Source of the DNA: Caldithrix abyssi DSM 13497
GTDB taxonomy: Bacteria; Calditrichota; Calditrichia; Calditrichales; Calditrichaceae
Direction of reading: 5' to 3'
NCBI RefSeq assembly: GCF_001886815.1
Contig: NZ_CP018099.1
Coordinates: 3,470,501-3,534,500, forward strand
DNA length: 64,000 bases
Position 1 is the first letter of the stretch, and each line of letters starts with the position of its first letter. This document shows positions 15,989-23,677 of this stretch, one piece after another. Position numbers and translations under genes: made by a program. The notes below the pieces were generated by a model. It was not told where the DNA came from, made no database searches, and saw only the letters and a program-made list of their open reading frames with translations.

Positions 15989-18466
15989 TTATTTGACCAG
16001 AATCAACTTGCCGTTGTGCAACGTTTTGCCCTCTTCTGCTGTTATTAATTGAAAGAAATACATTCCGCCTGACAAATTTCTGCCCCGCCCATCGCGGCCG
16101 TCCCACGTCACTCGTTGCCTGCCAGCCGCCAGCGCTTTTTTCAGCCCCAGAACCTGTTGCCCCAATACATTAAAGATACGCAGTTCAACCGTCGTATTGC
16201 GCGACAACTGAAACTCAAAAACAGTGCGGTTATTAAACGGATTGGGGTACTGTTTGATAAAGCGGAACCTTTCGGGAAGGACATCGGCCGCTTGGTCGAT
16301 GGCCAATGGCTGGCTAAAATAGTTGAGAACGGCCGCGGCCAGGTCCTGCCGTTTTTGCAAGGGATAAATGGTTTCGAAAGGCACGGTCAAATAAAGCAAT
16401 CGGCTTTCCCGGGTGGATGCGCCAAAAGTGCCTTTGTAATAGACAGCCGCTCCGCCATTGCTTACATCCACCCCAGAAAAGACCAGACCAGCCTGAGCCC
16501 CGCCGAGGGGTCGAATGGCATCCGGCCAGTCCACGTCGTACGTTCCATAACTCCCGTTGTCAAATTCTAAAGCGCCCAGCGAGGCAAAGATGGAGCCGGC
16601 AAGTCCTTCAAGGGAATAGTAAGTAGCCTTTCTGCCCAACGGCGCGTCGCTGACATATTCCGCTTTCAAATAATTCTGGTAAAAATCGCGATCGTCTTGC
16701 GAGCCCTTCTCCACCAGGTCATAACCGATTTCCGATCCGGAAATGAAAAAATTCCCGCCGTTTTCAAGATAGCGTCGGATGCGCTGCTTTTCCGTTTCGT
16801 TCAGCGTAAAATCGGCCTGACTCTCATCGCCGCACATCCAGTCAATCATTTTAAAAGAATCGAGCTGGCAAATATTCTGAACAACCGCTTCGTTGGTGGC
16901 TGAGGCAAGGGCCTGTCCTCTGCCCCAAAAGGCCTTTGCGTGCTGAATTAAATAGGCAAACGTATTTTGATTCTGATCGTTGCGCTCAAAGCCATCCACC
17001 AACAACATGGGATTCAGCCGTGAACAGGTAGCCGCCAGCACGCCGGAAAACGAACTGCTGCCTCGGGCATTAAAACTGCGCACTTTTAAAAAATAGAGGT
17101 CGTTAAGGGCCAGATTTTCAAGCGTCATCTGATTGTTCGAAGAAGACTTAGCCAGCGTAAAATTCTGGCCATCCGTGCTTAAATAGACCTCGTAGCCCTG
17201 TGCGCCGTACACCGTTTCAAATTCTACCCGTAATTGACCGATCTCATCGCCAGCCTGAACAAAAATGGCCGACGGCGCGACGGGCTGCGGCGCGCTTTGC
17301 GGCAAATAGCGCTGACGCAACAAATTCCACAGCTCCTGCCGGCCATCGTCATAGCCCAGCGCCCACATGCCCACGCCGCGTAAATTTTTGCTATCGGCCA
17401 GATCATATTTTAAAGCAAGGCTGCGAGCGTCGTCAAACCACACTTGATACCACTGGCTGCCAATCTGGTAGCAAAACCACGGCGTTTGACTGCTGGAATG
17501 CCATAGACGGCCATAGTTTTGCGCTTCTTTTTCCGCCGGAGAAAACTTTGCGCTGCCCATGAATTCCGTTGTAGAGGCGCCGGCTTGCGGGCCTGGGGTC
17601 TTCCAACGATGGCCATAGTAAGGCAGGCCCAAAATCAACTTTTGCGGATTTTCATTGGTTACCGAAGCGTACTGCACTGTGACGGTATTGGTAATATTGT
17701 AGCTGCCGCCGCTCAACGGAGCGTTGGCGCCCGTAGTGGAGCTCCAGCTTCCGGCAAAAGCGTAGCCCATAATAAAAACGTAATCGCAGGATTTTGCCAG
17801 GCCTTTTAAATCCCATCCGCCCCAGTTCACGGCCGGACCGGCAAAGGAAATTTCGGCGTCAGGAAAATCATTTTTAATCGATGCAGAAAGATCCGCCATA
17901 AAACCGTTTAGCAGCGAACCGCGGTCGGCGGTGTACAATCCTTCAAAATCGATATTAACGCCGTCCAGATTGTATTGATTTAAAAGCGCCTTCAGATTGG
18001 AGAAGAAATTTTGTTTAGCCTGCTGGTTGGTAAGTAAGTTGTGGATGTCGTCGGCGTTAAAATTAACAGCCGTTAAAATGATCTTTACGCCGTGGGCATG
18101 CGCCGCATTGATTACATCCGTCCACGGCCAGTAAGAGGGCTTTGAAATGGCTCCGCTTGCAGAAACGGTAAAATCAAAGGCGGCAATGTGCGTCAGTAAA
18201 TCGTACTGCAAAAACGCGCGCGTCGAAAGGTATTGCCAGTCGGGCAAATAACCAAATACGGCCACGGAGGGCTTTTGCACGCTCATGCTCTTTGCCAGAC
18301 GAATAATTCCTCTGCCTGTTGAATCGAATAACGACGGTTGTTTGGGCAGTGAACGATGTAATTCATATTCCAGCTGATGAATCGATTTACTATCGACGCC
18401 CGGCTGAGCGAAAAGCGTCGCGCTCCATGCCAATAAGCTAAGAAACAAAATCCATTTTACTTGCAT
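15989..18466 (-). CDS. Secreted GH18 (chitinase-like) protein with FnIII and type IX sorting domains
   Basis: Start taken at ATG 18466 (an in-frame GTG lies at 18475), giving about 825 residues with a signal peptide ending LFAQ. Residues ~50-400 are a glycoside hydrolase family 18 barrel: 'VAVFGYLPDW' opens it and LDGVNIDFEG carries the catalytic-acid Glu of the DxxDxDxE motif, with Asn replacing the middle Asp. 'VFIMGYAFAG' and 'GVGMWALGYD' are later strands. A fibronectin III domain follows (~residues 405-490), then an unassigned GATase-like segment, and a FlgD-like/type A sorting domain at the end (KQYPNPFNNRTVF ... GKLILVK). GH18 enzymes cut chitin or other GlcNAc-containing polymers, sometimes peptidoglycan. 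Confidence 0.85.
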   Translation of the reverse strand: MQVKWILFLSLLAWSATLFAQPGVDSKSIHQLEYELHRSLPKQPSLFDSTGRGIIRLAKSMSVQKPSVAVFGYLPDWQYLSTRAFLQYDLLTHIAAFDFTVSASGAISKPSYWPWTDVINAAHAHGVKIILTAVNFNADDIHNLLTNQQAKQNFFSNLKALLNQYNLDGVNIDFEGLYTADRGSLLNGFMADLSASIKNDFPDAEISFAGPAVNWGGWDLKGLAKSCDYVFIMGYAFAGSWSSTTGANAPLSGGSYNITNTVTVQYASVTNENPQKLILGLPYYGHRWKTPGPQAGASTTEFMGSAKFSPAEKEAQNYGRLWHSSSQTPWFCYQIGSQWYQVWFDDARSLALKYDLADSKNLRGVGMWALGYDDGRQELWNLLRQRYLPQSAPQPVAPSAIFVQAGDEIGQLRVEFETVYGAQGYEVYLSTDGQNFTLAKSSSNNQMTLENLALNDLYFLKVRSFNARGSSSFSGVLAATCSRLNPMLLVDGFERNDQNQNTFAYLIQHAKAFWGRGQALASATNEAVVQNICQLDSFKMIDWMCGDESQADFTLNETEKQRIRRYLENGGNFFISGSEIGYDLVEKGSQDDRDFYQNYLKAEYVSDAPLGRKATYYSLEGLAGSIFASLGALEFDNGSYGTYDVDWPDAIRPLGGAQAGLVFSGVDVSNGGAAVYYKGTFGASTRESRLLYLTVPFETIYPLQKRQDLAAAVLNYFSQPLAIDQAADVLPERFRFIKQYPNPFNNRTVFEFQLSRNTTVELRIFNVLGQQVLGLKKALAAGRQRVTWDGRDGRGRNLSGGMYFFQLITAEEGKTLHNGKLILVK

Positions 18467-18724
18467 GTTCCTCACAGTCTGTTTTTTAGATAAAAAGTTT
18501 TTTAAAAATAACAGAAAAATTTAATAATTCAAATTCAATTTTATTGGGTGAGGATGAAATTTGGCCTGGAAAATGGTACATAAAAATGCCGGTTTTGCAT
18601 TTTTTGAGTTCGCTCTAAAAAAGGTGATTTATTGTTTCTAAAAGAAAGAGAAATCTTATAACTCCTATTAAAACAATCTAAACGGTAGGCTCGAAAAAAC
18701 TTTTTTAAAAAAAATGACGTTGCC

Positions 18725-18760
18725 TTATTGCAACATTGTTCAGCTAAAATGTTGCAATAA
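18725..18760. promoter_or_regulatory. Perfect inverted repeat, probable activator (UAS) site
   Basis: Arms TTATTGCAACATT (18725-18737) and AATGTTGCAATAA (18748-18760) are exact complements, separated by 10 nt. The centre lies ~100 bp upstream of the -24 element of the sigma-54-type promoter at 18840, the usual place for an NtrC-family enhancer. An NtrC-type regulator is encoded 5 kb downstream at 23667, and the ATGTTGCA half-site recurs before its operon at about 20931. Confidence 0.6.
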
Positions 18761-18839
18761 TGTAACACCGTTCGATCCAGAATTTATTAAATACCGTCCA
18801 ATTTATTGAAAAATCAAAGAAAATTTAAATATCGATAAA

Positions 18840-18854
18840 TGGCACAATAGTTGC
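18840..18854 (+). promoter_or_regulatory. Sigma-54 (-24/-12) promoter
   Basis: TGGCACAATAGTTGC matches the RpoN consensus TGGCACGNNNNTTGC with exactly 10 bases between the -24 GG and the -12 GC. The expected start is near 18866, giving a ~50-nt leader before the lipoprotein ATG at 18916. Confidence 0.75.
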
Positions 18855-18915
18855 AACCTAATTATAAAATCATAAAAACCTTTGACACAACCGTTTTAAC
18901 AAATTGGAGGTTATC

Positions 18916-19377
18916 ATGAAAATTTTAGTTACGTTATTTATGGGAATTCTGTTGAGTTCAGTACTGTTTTTAGGCTGTGGGCAGGATGGTGAAGACGGAA
19001 AAGCCTATCTCTCTTTTACCTGGGATTGGTATGTTGACAGCTATACGGATAATAATCCAGGAGTTCCCTCCACAATTCATGAATATACCGATTATGAGGT
19101 TGCCCCTGGAACCTATTACTATGAGTATTACTGTTCAGATGGTCTGGGAAATTACTGGGGCTATGAAGGAACATACAAAATAACCATTAATAAAGGTGAA
19201 AAAGGCGGATTTTTAGTGGACGGAGAGGATGGTGAAGATAATTACTTCAGAATGACTTTGAGTGGATCAGGACCAAGTATGTCGTTAAATAAATCAATAA
19301 AAATTTCTGAAAAAAAATCATCTTTAACACCTGTTAAAAATTTGGCTCTACTGGGATTCCTGTGGAAAAAGGTCTAA
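18916..19377 (+). pseudogene. Lipoprotein gene, 5' part, interrupted by ISL3-type element
   Basis: ATG 18916 is preceded by GGAGG. The product has a lipoprotein signal (MKILVTLFMGILLSSVLFLGC, lipobox F-L-G-C) and then an acidic 'GQDGEDGKAYLSF' start and a tyrosine-rich beta-like body; no family is recognised. Native sequence ends at 19343 (the end of the target duplication); the remaining codons to 19377 belong to the IS end. Removing the IS and one 8-bp repeat restores a 180-codon frame that continues at 20640-20754. It is driven by the sigma-54 promoter at 18840. The truncated product may still be made, with ~11 foreign residues replacing the last ~38. Confidence 0.85.
19336..19343. repeat. 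Target-site duplication, left copy
   Basis: AAAAATTT directly precedes the element and is repeated at 20632-20639. Eight bases is the typical ISL3-family duplication. Confidence 0.9.
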
Positions 19378-20631
19378 TTTACCAAGAAAGAAAAGTATTG
19401 CTATCCTAAAATTTTCAAATTTTCTAAAGCCTCTACCAACTGTTTTTATCTCCTGTATCTTGCCGTTCAACCATTCGGCTACTGAATTATCTATCTGATA
19501 TCTTATATAGTTTAATAAGCCATCTGAATGAGCAATGAGCATTTTTGCTACTTTAATCATTTTATTTAAAGAACGTCCCTTAATATCCTGATACCATTCC
19601 GCAAAAAAGAATTTCGCATCATTTATTGTTTCACTCCTAAAGAATTCTTTGAAGTTCTCTTTGGCCGCCCAAGCCTGGGAAGTGATAAGGTTAAGTTCTT
19701 GAATTTTTCTGAAACGCGATAATTGCTTGTCCGTCATATTTTCCGGATTCTTTAAAAATAAATATTTACTTTTCACTAAGGTTTTATCATTAGATTTTTG
19801 TAATTTACGGGCTTCCTCTCGTCTGGTTTTATCCACTCCATCATTTAAATACTTCATTATATGAAATTTGTCATGCACTATGGAAGCATTGGGAAGCTCC
19901 TTTTGAACAGCTTTAATAAAAGCTTTCCACATATCCATACTGACCGCTTTGAGGCCCTCCTTTTGTTTCTCTGTTAATCCCTTGTTTATTAAGGAACTGG
20001 CAGAGCTTGTTGTGCGACCTTCACTTACATCTATTACACGTCTTCTTTCACTATCGGATAATACGCTTACATAAGTATGACCTCTTTTCATACTCTTCTC
20101 ATCTATCCCGATATATTTAATGTCCTCTTCCGTTCGGCGTGATAGCCCGCGTTCCACTGCTTTGCTCATTATATGATGAAGCATATCAAAGCTGATCCGT
20201 AAAAATTGTGCCGTTTTGCTCTGGTTTTTGGAGGCCAGTAATAACTCAATAGCAAAACGTTCAAATAATAAAGTCGTTCGACTCGACTTTTCTGCCCAAG
20301 GAACTTTGATCGTTTTTACTCCGTGTTCCTTGCATTTAATGCGGGGAACTTTGCAGACAATATAGGTCTTCATTTGGCATGTATCCAAATGCCGCCAACG
20401 ACGTTTTTCGCGATGATCATAAATATCATATTCCACTTCGCATTCGGGACAAAAACCTTTTTTTGACTTATAGATAATCTCTATTTCTACTTCCTCATTC
20501 GCAATATCTAAGTCAACTTTAGACACTTCCCAGGGATGCGAAAGTCCCAAAATCTGTTTAAATAATTCTTTATCTTTCATAAACTCAATCTAAGGATTAT
20601 TTTTGTTTTTCACAAAAATCCCAGTAGAGCC
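19344..20631 (-). mobile_element. Complete ISL3-family insertion sequence (1288 bp)
   Basis: The ends are GGCTCTACTGGGATT at the left and its exact complement at the right; the similarity extends imperfectly to ~25 bp. An 8-bp direct repeat (AAAAATTT) flanks both ends. It holds one transposase gene on the minus strand whose stop codon is only a few bases from the left end. All parts look intact, so it may be active or recently so. Confidence 0.95.
19348..20580 (-). CDS. ISL3-family transposase
   Basis: A 410-residue DDE transposase. The N-terminal zinc finger has cysteines in CPEC (residues ~44-47) and further C/H residues ('HLDTC', 'IKCKEHG'). The catalytic domain shows 'YIGIDEKSMKRGHTYVSVLSD' (first Asp), 'AVSMDMWKAFIKA' (second Asp) and 'NSVAEWLNGKIQEIK' (Glu). 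This pattern and length are typical of ISL3 (IS1167-like) transposases, which move DNA by cut-and-paste or circle formation. A frameshifted relative of its first third is at 57937-58226. Confidence 0.95.
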   Translation of the reverse strand: MKDKELFKQILGLSHPWEVSKVDLDIANEEVEIEIIYKSKKGFCPECEVEYDIYDHREKRRWRHLDTCQMKTYIVCKVPRIKCKEHGVKTIKVPWAEKSSRTTLLFERFAIELLLASKNQSKTAQFLRISFDMLHHIMSKAVERGLSRRTEEDIKYIGIDEKSMKRGHTYVSVLSDSERRRVIDVSEGRTTSSASSLINKGLTEKQKEGLKAVSMDMWKAFIKAVQKELPNASIVHDKFHIMKYLNDGVDKTRREEARKLQKSNDKTLVKSKYLFLKNPENMTDKQLSRFRKIQELNLITSQAWAAKENFKEFFRSETINDAKFFFAEWYQDIKGRSLNKMIKVAKMLIAHSDGLLNYIRYQIDNSVAEWLNGKIQEIKTVGRGFRKFENFRIAILFFLGKLDLFPQESQ

Positions 20632-20639
20632 AAAAATTT
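20632..20639. repeat. Target-site duplication, right copy
   Basis: AAAAATTT directly follows the IS end, identical to 19336-19343. Confidence 0.9.
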
Positions 20640-20754
20640 TAATAGCAATGACTATAAAAAATTATATGTGGGCGACGAAATTATAGAAACGATATATTCA
20701 AATAACGGAAAAATGGTAATACGGAAAAAAATGTTTAAATGGATAAAAAATTAG
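20640..20754 (+). pseudogene. Lipoprotein gene, 3' part, cut off by the IS
   Basis: Joined to 19343 after removal of the IS and one duplication, this stretch reads on in frame as F-NSNDYKKLYVGDEII...MFKWIKN followed by TAG at 20752-20754. It has no start of its own and is followed by a 12-bp stem at 20786-20836. Confidence 0.85.
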
Positions 20755-20785
20755 CCTGAACATTTTATCAATACTATAAACCCAG

Positions 20786-20836
20786 CCAGGGAAGTAACCA
20801 GCGCCTTATTTAACATTATAAAGTTTACTTCCCTGG
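20786..20836 (+). terminator. Hairpin after the disrupted lipoprotein gene
   Basis: CCAGGGAAGTAA (20786-20797) and TTACTTCCCTGG (20825-20836) form a perfect 12-bp stem with a 27-nt loop, 31 bp past the original stop. There is no clear T-run, so termination is plausible but not certain. Confidence 0.5.
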
Positions 20837-20859
20837 CCGGATTGCAAAAGTTAAGAAAA

Positions 20860-20891
20860 TTTTTTTATTTTTCACACATCCCAGCTGAGCC
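20860..20891. repeat. Solo IS end-like sequence
   Basis: This T-rich stretch ending TTCACACATCCCAGCTGAGCC resembles the right end of the ISL3 element (TTCACAAAAATCCCAGTAGAGCC), sharing TTCACA, ATCCCAG and GAGCC blocks, but no element adjoins it. Confidence 0.5.
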
Positions 20892-20924
20892 AATATTTAT
20901 ATATTACCACATCGTTGCATTGTC

Positions 20925-20985
20925 ACTTTTTATGTTGCAGGCATACAACATTTATATTTTTTTGTTGCTTTTTGACAACATTATT
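20925..20985. promoter_or_regulatory. Cluster of GTTGC/CAAC half-sites before the kinase operon
   Basis: ATGTTG-CAGGCATA-CAACAT is an inverted repeat sharing ATGTTGCA with the palindrome at 18725-18760; a second GTTG...CAAC pair follows. This fits binding by the same regulator and autoregulation. No -24/-12 element was seen next to it. The rest of 20755-21142 holds only the hairpin and the solo IS end. Confidence 0.4.
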
Positions 20986-21142
20986 TGCTTTATTTTTTAA
21001 ATTTGCGTATATATATTTACATAATCGAAAATGCAAAAAACTTTAACGCAAGAAAACAGTACAAAAGGGAATTGGACTTTTCTAAATATCAGGTTCTGTA
21101 TCCTTTAATAATTAAGTTTAATGGAATAAACTGTTTGGCTTA

Positions 21143-23677
21143 ATGGAACCAGAGAAATATACTGACCAAAAAAAACGCATAACTCTGCACAGGATTTACT
21201 TTCTTTCCGCTGTGCTGGCAATTCTTATCGCCTTTTTAACCATGCAGGCGCTTAAGCCTTTTTTTGCGCCCAACCGCGTCCAGATCGATAAAAAAACTTT
21301 CTTTAAACAAAAAATCGGAGAATTTTATTATAATGACTTCGATCACGACGGCTTTAGCGAGCATGTAATATTTAAAACCATTCCGGAATGGTCGGAAATT
21401 GGCGTTAAATATTACAATTCAAAAGATATGCTGGTCGATCAGTGGAATTTCTCCGAACGCTGGATACATAAGGCGGTTTTTTTTGCCGATTTTGATAATG
21501 ATTCATACGATGAAATCTATTTTTTTACTCAAGGCAACGATTCGATCTTTCTTTACAGTTTTGATCCTCGCTTTACCAATCAATTTTTAATCTATCGCCA
21601 ATTTATTGTCCGGGCGCCTGAACCAAATCCCCATCCGCAAAAAGCCTGGGATGTGCAAAATGTTGATGCGGTTTTTTATGATTCCGACCATGACGGCTAC
21701 CAGGAAATGTTCATCAACATAATGACCGGGCATAGTCTTCAGCCGCGTCGCATATTCAAGTTCGACATTAAACGCCGGCGCATTGTGGCAAAATCGCCCC
21801 TCATGGGCGCCTATGGGGGAAAATTAAGATTATTTGATTTGGACGGCGACAAAACGCCGGAACTGTTCTTTCAGGCTAGCTACGCTCCAAACAACTACGC
21901 CCCCCAATCCATCCCCTATCCCGATAATCAAAGCTGGCTGATGGTTTTTAATCTCGATCTGCAATTTGCTTTTGAGCCCATTCCCTTCCCCCCGGCTTTT
22001 TCAGTTAATTATTATACCATTTTCCAAACCAACGTTCAAACCTATATAGCTGCTTGCAAAACATATATAGGCAAACTGGATGTACAGCCTGCTCTGTACC
22101 TGTTCACTCCGGACGGTCAATTAATTCGCGAACGTAAATTGGTTTCAGAAAATCACTGGACTGTTTTTGGCTTGCCTTTTGACAATCCCCGCCATCTTTA
22201 TGTATGCAATTTTAATGGCAATCTTTATGAATTGGATCATAATCTCAAAACCGTCAAAACGATTAAGCCACCTTATGCCATATATGCAATTATAGATCAA
22301 ATGGATTATGACAATGATCTTCAGGATGAATACCTGGCTAGCGGCGCATCCGGCATTCTGATGATTATCGAACCGGATTTTGAAGAAATAACGGTAATCC
22401 CTGAAGAAATTAACTATGGCTATGCAACCATTTACTCGGTGTGTAAACGCGGAAAAGCAGAAACCGATTTAATCTTTCAAACCGACTCTTTGGTTTATGC
22501 CGTGCAGTACAAACACAATCCATGGTACGTATTTCGTTATCCGATAGAGATAGGGATGGCGTTTGTTTTATTTTTTGTTATCACCGGATTGTTATTTCAG
22601 GCGCAGCGTTTTTCTTCTTCAATACAAATGCGTCGGCAATTATTCCATTTTTCGCCTATCGGATTTTTATTGCTGGATTTTAAGGGACGATTGCGAAGTG
22701 TGAATAGTAAATTTGAACAAACTTTAAAACTTTCAGCGCCTTTATCGCCAGGCGTTCATTTTAGCGAAGCATTGCAAGAGCGGCCTCAAATTGTTTCATT
22801 TATTCAGCATCTAATACACAGCCAGAAATTAAAGGAAAGAGAATTCCGGTTATTTCTGCCCGATGGCAACACGCAGTTTTTGTTACGCGGGTTTGTTCAT
22901 AAAGGCCTGCTTGGTACGCCTTCTGGATATTTAATCGAAGTGGTGCCCTTAAACAATGAACAATCGGAGCGAAAACTACAATTGTGGAGCAAAACAATCC
23001 AGAAGATGGCCCACGATATCAAAACGCCGCTTTCTACCGTTCAATTGCTTGTGCAAACAGCGCGCATCCGACTTTCAAAACACCCACAAAATCAGGCTGA
23101 TGAAATCGGGAAAGATCTGGACACGGCCAGTCAACAGTTATCGCGCATCCGCGAAATGGCCAAACAATTTTTGCGTTTTACCAATCTGGAAAGGCCTAAC
23201 TTACAACGCGTCTCCCTTCGTTCGTTACTGGAACATACTTTACAGCGCTTTTCTTTTTATCTGGATGAAGATTTACATATTGAATGGGAGCTGGATGAAC
23301 AGCACGATCAGATTTTTGTGGATCCAACGCTCATAGAAATGGTTTTTCAGATCATTATCGAAAATGCCATTGACGCCATGAACGGGAAAGGCACCATTTT
23401 GATTACTTCCAATCTCGTGGAAAATATTGAAGAAAATTTTAAAAAATACATTGAAATCGAATTCATTGATAACGGTCCCGGCATGGACAAAGACATATTA
23501 AAACATATCTTCGATCCCTTTTTCACTACCAAAGAGAACGGCACAGGTATGGGGCTGACCCTGGCCCGTAAAATTATTGAAGACCATTTGGGGAAAATCA
23601 GTGTTTTTTCGGAATCAGGAAAATCTACAGTAATTCGCATTACCATACCCTATCGAGAGGAAACCTATGGCATTTAA
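21143..23677 (+). CDS. Sensor histidine kinase with FG-GAP/VCBS-like periplasmic sensor and PAS domain
   Basis: An 844-residue membrane kinase. TM1 is at residues ~17-34; a large periplasmic region (~35-465) carries calcium-loop-like repeats typical of FG-GAP/VCBS propellers (DFDHDGFSE, DFDNDSYDE, DSDHDGYQE, DLDGDKTPE, DYDNDLQDE). TM2 is at ~468-490. A PAS domain follows ('FSPIGFLLLDFKGRLRSVNS'), then HisKA with phospho-acceptor H624 (KMAHDIKTPLS). The HATPase domain has N box 'IIENAIDAM', G1 'DNGPGMD', F box 'FDPFFTTK' and G2 'GTGMGLTLA'. The last 11 bases overlap the response-regulator gene, so the two form a two-component pair. The signal is unknown; a propeller sensor suggests a surface, polymer or calcium cue. 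Confidence 0.9.
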   Translation: MEPEKYTDQKKRITLHRIYFLSAVLAILIAFLTMQALKPFFAPNRVQIDKKTFFKQKIGEFYYNDFDHDGFSEHVIFKTIPEWSEIGVKYYNSKDMLVDQWNFSERWIHKAVFFADFDNDSYDEIYFFTQGNDSIFLYSFDPRFTNQFLIYRQFIVRAPEPNPHPQKAWDVQNVDAVFYDSDHDGYQEMFINIMTGHSLQPRRIFKFDIKRRRIVAKSPLMGAYGGKLRLFDLDGDKTPELFFQASYAPNNYAPQSIPYPDNQSWLMVFNLDLQFAFEPIPFPPAFSVNYYTIFQTNVQTYIAACKTYIGKLDVQPALYLFTPDGQLIRERKLVSENHWTVFGLPFDNPRHLYVCNFNGNLYELDHNLKTVKTIKPPYAIYAIIDQMDYDNDLQDEYLASGASGILMIIEPDFEEITVIPEEINYGYATIYSVCKRGKAETDLIFQTDSLVYAVQYKHNPWYVFRYPIEIGMAFVLFFVITGLLFQAQRFSSSIQMRRQLFHFSPIGFLLLDFKGRLRSVNSKFEQTLKLSAPLSPGVHFSEALQERPQIVSFIQHLIHSQKLKEREFRLFLPDGNTQFLLRGFVHKGLLGTPSGYLIEVVPLNNEQSERKLQLWSKTIQKMAHDIKTPLSTVQLLVQTARIRLSKHPQNQADEIGKDLDTASQQLSRIREMAKQFLRFTNLERPNLQRVSLRSLLEHTLQRFSFYLDEDLHIEWELDEQHDQIFVDPTLIEMVFQIIIENAIDAMNGKGTILITSNLVENIEENFKKYIEIEFIDNGPGMDKDILKHIFDPFFTTKENGTGMGLTLARKIIEDHLGKISVFSESGKSTVIRITIPYREETYGI

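Noticed and set aside
18541-18768. A 75-residue frame on the minus strand upstream of the sigma-54 promoter
   Set aside because: It covers the regulatory palindrome and has low-complexity A/T-rich codons; no ribosome site.
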